Shown one piece after another: positions 6,843-12,014 of a DNA stretch of 12,014 nt. Both the position numbers and the translations under genes were made by a program. Under the pieces are notes generated by a model, which did not search any database, was not told the DNA's origin, and saw only the letters and a program-made list of their open reading frames with translations. How positions within the stretch are numbered: the first letter of the stretch is position 1; every line of letters begins with the position of its first letter. Source of the stretch: an uncultured Ignavibacteria bacterium. GTDB lineage: Bacteria > Bacteroidota > Ignavibacteria > Kapaibacteriales > UBA961. The stretch lies in the NCBI GenBank assembly GCA_937868245.1, contig CALMMI010000169.1:1-12014 (forward strand), given 5' to 3'.

Positions 6843-6935
6843 CAAACGCGGGAAGATTTTATATTAGCCGGGGAGGGCTGATTTATGCTTGCTTGAGCGC
6901 AAAATAAGATTTTAAGACTTAATTTCCAAAATAAT

Positions 6936-8144
6936 TTACAGATGTCCAAGCAAATGCCCCATTTTTGTTTTCTTCGTATTCATGTACTCCTGATTGATTT
7001 CATTCGGCTCAATCTCAATAGGCACACGTTCAGTTACTTGCAAGCCGTAACTTTCCAAACCTACTCGCTTGGTAGGATTATTAGTCAGGAGTTTCATTTT
7101 GCACACACCCAAGTCAACCAATATTTGTGCTCCAATACCATAATCACGCGGATCGGGTGTAAAACCGAGATGTAAATTAGCTTCTACGGTATCCAAACCC
7201 TGTTCTTGTAATGAATATGCTTTTACTTTATTGACAAGACCTATACCGCGTCCTTCCTGGCGCATATAAAGAAGAACTCCGCGTCCTTCCTTACTGATTG
7301 CTTCCATTGCTGCATGAAGTTGGCTGCCGCAATCACATCGTTTAGAACCGAACACATCGCCTGTTAAGCATTCGGAGTGAACACGTACCAATACCGGTTC
7401 GCCGATACTCCATTCACCTTTTACGAGAGCAACATGTTCCTTACCGTCAACAGTATTTTGATATACTTTTAACGTAAAATCACCAAATTCCGTAGGGAGC
7501 TTTGCTTCCGCTACACAATTCACCAATTTACTTTGTCGGAAACGGTAAGCGATAAGATCTTTTACGGTAATTATTTTTAAGCTATGTTTCTCAGCAAATG
7601 CCATCAATTCTTGCTGGCGAGCCATTGTACCGTCATCATTAAGTATTTCGCAAATTACTCCCACAGTATTCAATTTGGCAAGACGCAGTAAATCAACCAT
7701 TGCTTCTGTGTGTCCTGCCCTGCGGAGAACGCCTTCTTCAACTGCAATTAAAGGGAATATGTGTCCGGGGCGACCGAGATCCTGTGGTTTTGTTGACGGG
7801 TCAACTAATGCTCTTACAGTTGCTGCACGGTCGGCAGAAGATATTCCCGTTGTAGTACCATGAAGATAATCCACCGAAACTGTAAATCCGGTGCGATGGA
7901 TGGAAGTATTTGCAGGAACCATTGCTTCAAGTTCAAGCTCAAGTGCTCGACTTTGTGGCATCGGAACACAGATTAATCCCCGTGCTTCCATTGCCATGAA
8001 ATTTATCATTTCGGGAGTGCAAAGTTCTGCTGCGCACACTATATCACCTTCGTTTTCACGGTCTTCGTCATCAACTACAATAACTAATTTACCGGCTGCA
8101 AGGTCTGCAACTGCTTCTTCGATTGAATTAAATCGTACTTCCAT
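6936..8144 (-). CDS. ribBA: Bifunctional 3,4-dihydroxy-2-butanone 4-phosphate synthase / GTP cyclohydrolase II
   Basis: The fused enzyme supplies both precursors of riboflavin: RibB makes 3,4-dihydroxy-2-butanone 4-phosphate from ribulose 5-phosphate, and RibA opens GTP. The RibB half (about residues 1-200) has the acidic loop [10 protein letters not shown] (25-34), the segment [18 protein letters not shown] (85-102) and RAGHTEA (142-148). The RibA half (about 205-402) has the zinc site C259, C270, C272 in [21 protein letters not shown] (256-276), the GTP-binding RQEGRGIGL (295-303), and LLTNNPTK (352-359). All key residues are present, so both halves look active. Length 402 residues, typical of the fusion. 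The ATG is 2 nt after the yajC stop and has no clear ribosome site, so translation probably depends on yajC. I see no FMN riboswitch, and no other rib gene is in the window. Confidence 0.97.
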   Translation of the reverse strand: MEVRFNSIEEAVADLAAGKLVIVVDDEDRENEGDIVCAAELCTPEMINFMAMEARGLICVPMPQSRALELELEAMVPANTSIHRTGFTVSVDYLHGTTTGISSADRAATVRALVDPSTKPQDLGRPGHIFPLIAVEEGVLRRAGHTEAMVDLLRLAKLNTVGVICEILNDDGTMARQQELMAFAEKHSLKIITVKDLIAYRFRQSKLVNCVAEAKLPTEFGDFTLKVYQNTVDGKEHVALVKGEWSIGEPVLVRVHSECLTGDVFGSKRCDCGSQLHAAMEAISKEGRGVLLYMRQEGRGIGLVNKVKAYSLQEQGLDTVEANLHLGFTPDPRDYGIGAQILVDLGVCKMKLLTNNPTKRVGLESYGLQVTERVPIEIEPNEINQEYMNTKKTKMGHLLGHL

Positions 8145-8146
8145 AA

Positions 8147-8461
8147 TTATTTCTGTAGAACTGTACTGATAGCAACTTTTTCAAAACGAACGTAAGTATT
8201 ATCTGCAATTTGGACTGTTACGATACCATCTTCGATATTGGTAATTGTCCCGTGAATACCGGATGATGTAACAATCTTATCACCTTTTTTCATTGCCTCG
8301 AGCATACTCTTAATTTCTTTTTGGCGTTTCTGCTGGGGGCGAATCATCATGAAGTAAAATATAAGGATAATCGCCGCAAAAGGCAAGATTGTAGTCATCA
8401 TGCTTGAAATAGGATCTGCAGCAGGAGCTTGTGCAATTACGAACGATAGTAAAGAAGTCAT
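8147..8461 (-). CDS. yajC: Preprotein translocase subunit YajC
   Basis: YajC is the small accessory protein of the SecDF-YajC complex at the Sec translocon. The sequence has a short periplasmic N-terminus, one membrane helix (about residues 22-40, [19 protein letters not shown]), the hallmark [10 protein letters not shown] (40-49), then a compact beta-rich cytoplasmic domain with [15 protein letters not shown] (59-73). Length 104 residues. AAGG lies 7 nt before the ATG at 8461. It follows tgt on the same strand, as in many bacteria (tgt-yajC-secD), but here ribBA comes next and secDF is not in the window. The tgt terminator between tgt and yajC implies a separate promoter or partial read-through. 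Confidence 0.95.
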   Translation of the reverse strand: MTSLLSFVIAQAPAADPISSMMTTILPFAAIILIFYFMMIRPQQKRQKEIKSMLEAMKKGDKIVTSSGIHGTITNIEDGIVTVQIADNTYVRFEKVAISTVLQK

Positions 8462-8502
8462 AAGTAAACCTTAGTAATAGTTAAAAAAATGCATTGTAAT
8501 GT

Positions 8503-8523
8503 AAAAAAAGGCGTTCAAACGCC
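8503..8523 (-). terminator. tgt terminator overlapping its stop codon
   Basis: On the minus strand GGCGTT (8523-8518) pairs with AACGCC (8515-8510), and seven T residues follow (8509-8503). The tgt stop TGA (8517-8515) is in the apex and right arm of the hairpin, so the left arm is the last two sense codons, Gly and Val. A paired apex would leave too short a loop, so 4-5 bp with a wider loop is more realistic. Ribosomes ending translation would cover the hairpin, which could make termination depend on translation. Confidence 0.75.
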
Positions 8524-9648
8524 CTTTGCGGAGAGTATCTCCATAAAATTATGCGACCATTGACGGTAATCACCCGAAAGTATTTTCTCACGTGCTGTTC
8601 GAACAAGCCACAAATAGAATGCAAGGTTATGCTGGGTGGCAAGTTGCAACCCTAAAATTTCCTTGGAGATAAATAAATGACGCAAATACCCAAGGCTAAA
8701 CTCACGGCTTGCATAGGAATCTATATTAGCGTCGATTGGATTTTCATCGAATTTATATTTTGAATTTCTGATGTTGATTTTACCACGAGTTGTAAACAGT
8801 GTGCCGTTACGTGCATTGCGGGTTGGCATCACACAATCGAACATATCTATTCCCAAGCCGATAGCAGTCAGAATATTTTCGGGCGTACCGACACCCATCA
8901 AATACCGTGGCTTTTCTTTTGGCATTCTGTCCGTTGAGAAATCAACAATATCATACATAATATCGGACGTTTCGCCTACCGCCAAGCCGCCGATAGCATA
9001 CCCGTCAAAATTCATATCGGACATTTGCTGTAAGCATTCTGCGCGTAAATCTTTGTAAACACTTCCTTGTCCTATTGCAAAAAGCATTTGGTTGTGTCCG
9101 TATCGGGGTTCGGAGGTATCAAAAGCGTTTTTGTTTCGTAGTGCCCAGCGTAGTGTAAGCTCCATCGAGTTTTTGGCGTATTTATAATCACACGGATGAG
9201 GTGCACATTCATCCAAAGGCATGATAATATCCGAACCGATACAACGCTGTATCTCAATTACACGCTCAGGTGTAAACAGATGTTTCGAACCGTCAAGATG
9301 AGAGGAGAAAGTAACGCCGTTTTCAGTTATCTTCCGCAGTTCTTTCAACGAGAAAACCTGATAACCACCACTATCGGTAAGTATCGGTTTGTCCCAGTTC
9401 ATAAACTTGTGGAGTCCGCCAAATCTGGTTAACACTTCTTCAGTAGGACGTAAGTATAAATGATAGGTATTGCCAAGAATAATTTTTGCGCCGATTTCAG
9501 TAAGTTCTCTTTGTTCAATGGCTTTTACAGTTCCTTGCGTGCCGACGGGCATAAAGATTGGTGTTGGGATGTCGCCATGATCTGTGTGGAGAGTTCCTGC
9601 GCGGGCTTTACAATCTGTTGAAGTCGTGTGGAGGTCGAATTGAGGCAT
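8515..9648 (-). CDS. tgt: tRNA-guanine transglycosylase Tgt (zinc cysteines absent)
   Basis: Tgt exchanges guanine-34 for preQ1 in tRNAs with GUN anticodons, on the way to queuosine. Matching motifs are LGNTYHLYLRP (58-68), ILTDSGGYQVFS (89-100; general acid D92), MPLDECAP (143-150; D146), GGLAVGE (220-226) and MFDCVMPTRNAR (269-280; nucleophile D271). The length of 377 residues is normal. The usual zinc motif CxCxxC is missing: aligned on YLRHL, its cysteines fall on I309, S311 and S314 (in NIDSYASREFS), while the fourth ligand, H340 in QHNLAFYLWLV, is kept. From memory, Bacteroidota Tgt proteins also lack these cysteines, so this is probably a lineage form and not a dead enzyme. No clear ribosome site precedes the ATG. 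It has its own terminator and is followed by yajC. Confidence 0.95.
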   Translation of the reverse strand: MPQFDLHTTSTDCKARAGTLHTDHGDIPTPIFMPVGTQGTVKAIEQRELTEIGAKIILGNTYHLYLRPTEEVLTRFGGLHKFMNWDKPILTDSGGYQVFSLKELRKITENGVTFSSHLDGSKHLFTPERVIEIQRCIGSDIIMPLDECAPHPCDYKYAKNSMELTLRWALRNKNAFDTSEPRYGHNQMLFAIGQGSVYKDLRAECLQQMSDMNFDGYAIGGLAVGETSDIMYDIVDFSTDRMPKEKPRYLMGVGTPENILTAIGLGIDMFDCVMPTRNARNGTLFTTRGKINIRNSKYKFDENPIDANIDSYASREFSLGYLRHLFISKEILGLQLATQHNLAFYLWLVRTAREKILSGDYRQWSHNFMEILSAKGV

Positions 9649-9676
9649 AATAGTTATATTAATGAAGAGTATTCTG

Positions 9677-9684
9677 CAAAAATA
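9677..9684 (-). promoter_or_regulatory. Candidate -7 box for tgt
   Basis: TATTTTTG on the minus strand fits TAnnTTTG and lies 28 nt before the tgt ATG. The nearest upstream TTG is only 13 nt away, shorter than the usual 19-21, so there is no good -33 partner. Confidence 0.3.
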
Positions 9685-9768
9685 CGGAGAAAAACAGCAA
9701 TTTGCCTCGAAACTGTGTTTCTTGTGGGTTGTACATAAGATGTTAGATATATAAAATGTTGTTCTTTA

Positions 9769-9797
9769 GCCCAGTATGGGCGACCTGTTAATAGAAA
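9769..9797 (+). repeat. Hairpin-plus-tail repeat, copy A
   Basis: GCCCA-GTA-TGGGC (9769-9781) forms a perfect 5-bp stem, followed by the tail GACCTGTTAATAGAAA (9782-9797). The tail core GAYCTGTT is shared with three further copies, while the stem bases differ in a pairing-preserving way. It is the outer left copy of the repeat island between tgt and the GNAT gene. Confidence 0.6.
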
Positions 9798-9820
9798 ACG
9801 AAACATAAACAATGAATAAA

Positions 9821-9843
9821 GCTCCGTTAGGGCGACCTGTTAA
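9821..9843 (+). repeat. Hairpin-plus-tail repeat, copy B
   Basis: GCTCCGTTAGGGC (9821-9833) can pair GCTC with GGGC (one G-U pair) and is followed by the tail GACCTGTTAA. It has the same orientation as copy A and is opposed to copy C, with which it makes the long inverted repeat. Confidence 0.6.
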
Positions 9844-9856
9844 CACATGCTTGCTT

Positions 9857-9879
9857 AAACAGATCGCACCTATCGGAGC
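9857..9879 (-). repeat. Hairpin-plus-tail repeat, copy C
   Basis: Read on the minus strand, GCTCCGATAGGTGC (9879-9866) has a stem GCTCC/GGTGC with one mismatch, followed by the tail GATCTGTTT (9865-9857). It faces copy B. Confidence 0.6.
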
Positions 9880-9892
9880 TTTATTGAATTAA

Positions 9893-9910
9893 TAGTAATA
9901 TATGTTACTA
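9893..9910. repeat. Small inverted repeat next to copy D
   Basis: TAGTAA (9893-9898) and TTACTA (9905-9910) are exact inverted copies around TATATG. The right arm is part of the copy D tail (GTAGTAAC on the minus strand), so this second stem would sit directly behind the copy D hairpin. Confidence 0.35.
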
Positions 9911-9934
9911 CAAACAGATCGTTCCTAGCGGAAC
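9904..9934 (-). repeat. Hairpin-plus-tail repeat, copy D
   Basis: Read on the minus strand, GTTCC-GCTA-GGAAC (9934-9921) is a perfect 5-bp stem with a 4-nt loop, followed by the tail GATCTGTTTGTAGTAAC (9920-9904). It is the best-formed copy and the outer right one. Its stem sequence differs from copy A at both sides of the same pairs. Confidence 0.65.
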
Positions 9935-9949
9935 TATAAAAAGATTAAT

Positions 9950-9972
9950 ATAGGGCTATGCTCTATCCCTAT
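9950..9972 (-). terminator. Weak hairpin downstream of the GNAT gene
   Basis: ATAGGG (9950-9955) and CCCTAT (9967-9972) are inverted copies around an 11-nt loop. The hairpin lies 18 nt after the GNAT stop on the minus strand and is followed by ATTAATCTTTTTATAG, so the T-tract is interrupted. It may be a weak terminator or a member of the neighbouring repeat island. On the plus strand CGTTTTTC follows. Confidence 0.4.
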
Positions 9973-9989
9973 CGTTTTTCATAAATTTT

Positions 9990-10424
9990 CTAACGTATTG
10001 ATTTAGAAAATACCTTCTGCTCCTTACTCTCCACAAAACCTAAATTCTTGTAAAATTCATGTGCAGTCCCCCGCATCACATTACTTCGTACTCGAACCTT
10101 TTTACAATTTTTGAAAACAGACCATTCGATTACCTTATCTACTAGAGTTTTTCCCAATCCCATTCTTCTGAAATTTTCATCAATAACCAATCCACCTATC
10201 TCAACAAAAGTCTCAGACTCTACCCTTAACGAATAACACCCTTGGATCCACCCGGCAATCTTTTCATCTGCCACAGCTACAAAAACACAATAATTATCGC
10301 TGGTTAGTATTTCAGTAAGACGTTGCAATGTTTCGTCATTTGCAGTCTTATACCCTAATTGAACGGAAAGTTTAGTTATTGTTTCATAATCACTTATTTG
10401 TGCTTCTCTAATATAGATGTTCAT
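9990..10424 (-). CDS. GNAT family N-acetyltransferase
   Basis: This soluble enzyme transfers acetyl from acetyl-CoA to an unknown acceptor. It is a single GNAT domain of 144 residues. Motif A is VEIGGLVIDENFRRMGLGKTLV (74-95) with the acetyl-CoA pyrophosphate loop R87-x-G89-x-G91. Motif B is near VRVRSNVMRGTAHEFYKNLGF (110-130), and the protein ends in ESKEQKVFSKSIR. The VRSN...AHxFYxxLGF...KxQxVFxK pattern belongs to a widespread uncharacterised GNAT subfamily; the substrate cannot be told from the sequence. AAGGA lies about 11 nt before the ATG, and a good Bacteroidota promoter lies about 54 nt upstream. It is alone on its transcript, between a repeat island and pgsA, and its codons look more AT-rich by eye than those of its neighbours, so it may be an accessory gene. 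Confidence 0.9.
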   Translation of the reverse strand: MNIYIREAQISDYETITKLSVQLGYKTANDETLQRLTEILTSDNYCVFVAVADEKIAGWIQGCYSLRVESETFVEIGGLVIDENFRRMGLGKTLVDKVIEWSVFKNCKKVRVRSNVMRGTAHEFYKNLGFVESKEQKVFSKSIR

Positions 10425-10484
10425 TTTGTTTCTGTCCTTAAATTAAGAATCTGAGGGGGATAGTTTTTTCAATCTGTGAATTGA

Positions 10485-10516
10485 CAAAACTAAGGATACA
10501 CATCCACTTTTACAAA
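10485..10516 (-). promoter_or_regulatory. Bacteroidota-type promoter of the GNAT gene
   Basis: On the minus strand the -33 element TTTG (10516-10513) and the -7 element TAGTTTTG (10492-10485) are separated by 20 nt, matching the TTTG-N19-21-TAnnTTTG pattern known for the primary sigma factor of Bacteroidota. Transcription would start near 10478, leaving a leader of about 54 nt. Confidence 0.6.
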
Positions 10517-10546
10517 AATGAATGACCAAAGTTTTCAATTGAAATC

Positions 10547-10584
10547 TAATTTTGGTTACTGACCATTAAGTTACTTTAATTTTG
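10547..10584 (+). promoter_or_regulatory. Two tandem -7-like boxes upstream of pgsA
   Basis: TAATTTTG occurs twice, at 10547-10554 and 10577-10584, both matching TAnnTTTG. The TTTG that ends the first box lies 22 nt before the second, close to a -33/-7 pair. A start near 10591 would give a leader of about 100 nt. The rest of the 267-nt gap (10425-10691) is A/T-rich, with no other structure that I can support. Confidence 0.3.
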
Positions 10585-10691
10585 AGAGAATCTTAACATA
10601 TTTTGATGATTGAACCTACTTATTTCATTATTTTGCACTTAATTAAACCAGTTTTTAAGGTGCTTTACTACAAATAACTTGTTAGTTTTCT

Positions 10692-11216
10692 ATGATTTGG
10701 ACGCTCTCTAACATACTTAGCATGATACGGGGAGTGATGGTTATTCCTGTTTGTATTGCGCTTTGGAATCATAATTCAACAGCAGTTGCAATTATTTGTG
10801 GTGCTGCAGTTGTTTCTGATGTTTTGGATGGGTATTTTGCCCGTAAATTCAATCAAATATCTGAATACGGGAAGATTTTTGACCCACTTGCAGATAAGTT
10901 GTTCGTAGGAGCAATGGCAGTTATTTTAGCGATTCAGGGGGCTGTTCCTCTTTGGTTTTTTTTGTGTGTGATTATTCGGGATGTTGCGATTTTTGCCGGA
11001 GGAATGGTGGTTAAGAGCAAAAAGGGAATAGTCCTTCCTTCCAATTACGTGGGTAAAATATCAGTTGTGTTTATTTCTCTTACGCTTCTTGGGGCTGCAT
11101 TAGACTGGGGAAGTGCAACTGAATATTTAATGTGGATTTCCGTCGTAGCAATGATAATTTCATTAGTAGGTTATACAATGAGATTTGTAAGTGTTATGAA
11201 AGAAAATAAAGTATAA
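10692..11216 (+). CDS. pgsA: CDP-alcohol phosphatidyltransferase, probably PgsA
   Basis: This inner-membrane enzyme most likely joins CDP-diacylglycerol and glycerol 3-phosphate to phosphatidylglycerol phosphate. The family signature D-G-x2-A-R-x8-G-x3-D-x3-D is complete: D46, G47, A50, R51, G60, D64, D68, with the additional D43 before it. The N-terminus TLSNILSMIRGVMVIP (4-19) and the segment LPSNYVGK (115-122) fit PgsA better than phosphatidylserine synthase. Hydrophobic segments lie near residues 10-25, 30-45, 70-107, 124-138 and 144-165. Length 174 residues, within the normal range. No Shine-Dalgarno site precedes the ATG. It is followed by ftsY after 53 nt, so the two may be cotranscribed. 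The family is certain; the glycerol phosphate specificity is likely but inferred. Confidence 0.9.
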   Translation: MIWTLSNILSMIRGVMVIPVCIALWNHNSTAVAIICGAAVVSDVLDGYFARKFNQISEYGKIFDPLADKLFVGAMAVILAIQGAVPLWFFLCVIIRDVAIFAGGMVVKSKKGIVLPSNYVGKISVVFISLTLLGAALDWGSATEYLMWISVVAMIISLVGYTMRFVSVMKENKV

Positions 11217-11269
11217 CGCGGAATAGCACTTGAAAGAAATTTGATTTTATCATAATCTAAAATTACAAA

Positions 11270-12014
11270 ATGGGTTTATTCGACAAAATTAAACAAAAAG
11301 TTGCCTCGGCTTTCGAGGCGGTTTCGTTTACAAAGCTCAAAGAAGGACTTGAAAAAACGCGCAATGCGTTTGTGAACCGCTTGAAAAGCGTACTGGGTAG
11401 CGGAAGGAAAATTGATGCAGCTCTTTTGAATGATATCGAGGAAATTCTCCTTACTTCCGATATTGGCGTGGATACTACCATGCGGATAATGGACGCAGTG
11501 AAACAACGTGCAAAACGTGACGGGTTCGAGGATAGTATGCAGATTTATGATATGATCAAGCAGGAAATCCTCACGATTCTTACTGCCGTTCCAACCCCAG
11601 AAGATGATGCTGTGTTTGCAGTTGATGAGAATAATCTACCCCATACAATAATGGTGGTTGGCGTTAACGGGGTAGGGAAAACCACGACGATTGGAAAATT
11701 AGCCAATAACTATAAAAATGCTGGAAAAAAAGTAATCATTGGTGCTGCCGATACATTCCGTGCTGCTGCCAATGAACAGCTCGAAATTTGGGCAGAACGT
11801 GCCGGCGTTGATATTGTGCAGCAAGCACACGGTGCAGATCCTGCAGCAGTTGCCTATGATACCCTTCAAGCTGCCATTGCCCGTAAATCTGATGTTGTGA
11901 TTATAGACACAGCAGGAAGACTTCATAACAAAATGAACCTCATGGCTGAACTTGAAAAAATCAGCCGTGTAATGCGTAAACTAAAAGTTGATGCACCTAA
12001 CGAAGTATTCCTAA
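11270..12014 (+). CDS. ftsY: Signal recognition particle receptor FtsY, 3'-truncated
   Basis: FtsY is the GTPase that docks SRP-bound ribosomes at the inner membrane. The frame stays open to the window end; 248 residues are visible, so the C-terminal end of the G domain is missing. It starts MGLFDKIKQK, without the long acidic A domain of E. coli FtsY. The N domain is about residues 20-105 (LLNDIEEILLTSDIGVDTT at 52-70). The G domain shows GVNGVGKTTT (131-140, P-loop), DTFRAAANEQL (161-171) and DTAGRLHNKMNLMAEL (213-228). The last motif and the N-terminus separate FtsY from Ffh. The ATG has no ribosome site, only A/T-rich sequence (ATTACAAA). It may belong to one transcript with pgsA upstream. 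Confidence 0.95.
   Translation, partial: MGLFDKIKQKVASAFEAVSFTKLKEGLEKTRNAFVNRLKSVLGSGRKIDAALLNDIEEILLTSDIGVDTTMRIMDAVKQRAKRDGFEDSMQIYDMIKQEILTILTAVPTPEDDAVFAVDENNLPHTIMVVGVNGVGKTTTIGKLANNYKNAGKKVIIGAADTFRAAANEQLEIWAERAGVDIVQQAHGADPAAVAYDTLQAAIARKSDVVIIDTAGRLHNKMNLMAELEKISRVMRKLKVDAPNEVFL

Larger units (their letters stand above)
9815..9885. repeat. Long imperfect inverted repeat formed by copies B and C
   Basis: The left arm 9815-9843 and right arm 9855-9885 are near-exact reverse complements: 27 of 29 left-arm bases match, with two substitutions and two single-base insertions in the right arm. An 11-nt loop (9844-9854) separates them. Both arms start with AATAAAGCTCCG read from the outside. 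As RNA this would be a stable stem-loop of about 30 bp. It arises because two head-to-head copies of the small repeat lie next to each other. Confidence 0.75.

Noticed and set aside
6843..6935. FMN riboswitch or small RNA near ribBA
   Set aside because: The segment is downstream of ribBA, is short, and shows only a weak GC stem; nothing like the FMN element is seen upstream of yajC-ribBA either.
7891..8169. Plus-strand open frame opposite the start of ribBA, with a Ser/Ala-rich product
   Set aside because: It is antisense to the conserved RibB domain, and the low-complexity product is a by-product of the coding strand.
8462..8509. Sigma-70-like TTTACA-N16-TAACTA on the minus strand before yajC
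   Set aside because: The boxes overlap the T-tract of the tgt terminator in very A/T-rich sequence and do not fit the promoter type seen elsewhere in the window.
9815..9885. Short CRISPR-like or riboswitch element in the tgt-GNAT gap
   Set aside because: The copies are in mixed orientation with irregular spacing and no spacer structure, so it is not a CRISPR array. No PreQ1, FMN or other known riboswitch core was recognised.
11276..11926. Minus-strand open frames at the right end
   Set aside because: The plus strand here encodes FtsY with P-loop, DTFRAAA and DTAGR motifs in one uninterrupted frame; the minus-strand frames are shadows.

Overview
The window reads as an ordinary chromosomal stretch of an AT-rich bacterium of the Bacteroidota/Chlorobiota/Ignavibacteriota/Kapabacteria (FCB) group. 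This rests on an OmpA-family protein with a thrombospondin type-3 linker, a Bacteroidota-style Tgt without zinc cysteines, promoter-like sites of the form TTTG-N20-TAnnTTTG, several genes without a clear Shine-Dalgarno site, and the gene content as a whole. The species cannot be told from the sequence. I see no tRNA, rRNA, CRISPR array, transposase, phage gene or att site.

Layout. (1) 3-1157 (+): 5'-truncated membrane polyferredoxin. (2) 1318-2514 (+): OmpA-like outer-membrane protein, ending at a hairpin that can terminate both strands and is shared with the convergent miaA. (3) 4164-2588 (-): pcm-miaA, coupled by a GTGA stop/start overlap. (4) 6182-4443 (-): an ECF sigma factor, a membrane anti-sigma-like protein without cysteines, and a Spy/CpxP/CnrX-like periplasmic protein. 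Successive genes overlap and the unit ends in a strong intrinsic terminator. (5) 6751-6269 (-): greA. (6) 8461-6936 (-): yajC-ribBA, 2 nt apart, with a terminator behind ribBA. (7) 9648-8515 (-): tgt, whose stop codon lies inside its own terminator hairpin. (8) 9649-9989: a gene-free island with four copies of a small hairpin-plus-tail repeat in two orientations. (9) 10424-9990 (-): a GNAT acetyltransferase with a well-formed Bacteroidota promoter. (10) 10692-11216 (+): a PgsA-like CDP-alcohol phosphatidyltransferase. (11) 11270-window end (+): ftsY, 3'-truncated.

Functionally, most genes are housekeeping: tRNA modification (miaA, tgt), transcript elongation (greA), protein repair (pcm), riboflavin synthesis (ribBA), membrane protein targeting and secretion (yajC, ftsY), and phospholipid synthesis (pgsA). 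The sigma/anti-sigma/Spy-like unit is the one clear signalling module and probably senses the cell envelope. The least explained DNA is the repeat island at about 9769-9972. I did not find a clear-cut new defence or mobile system.
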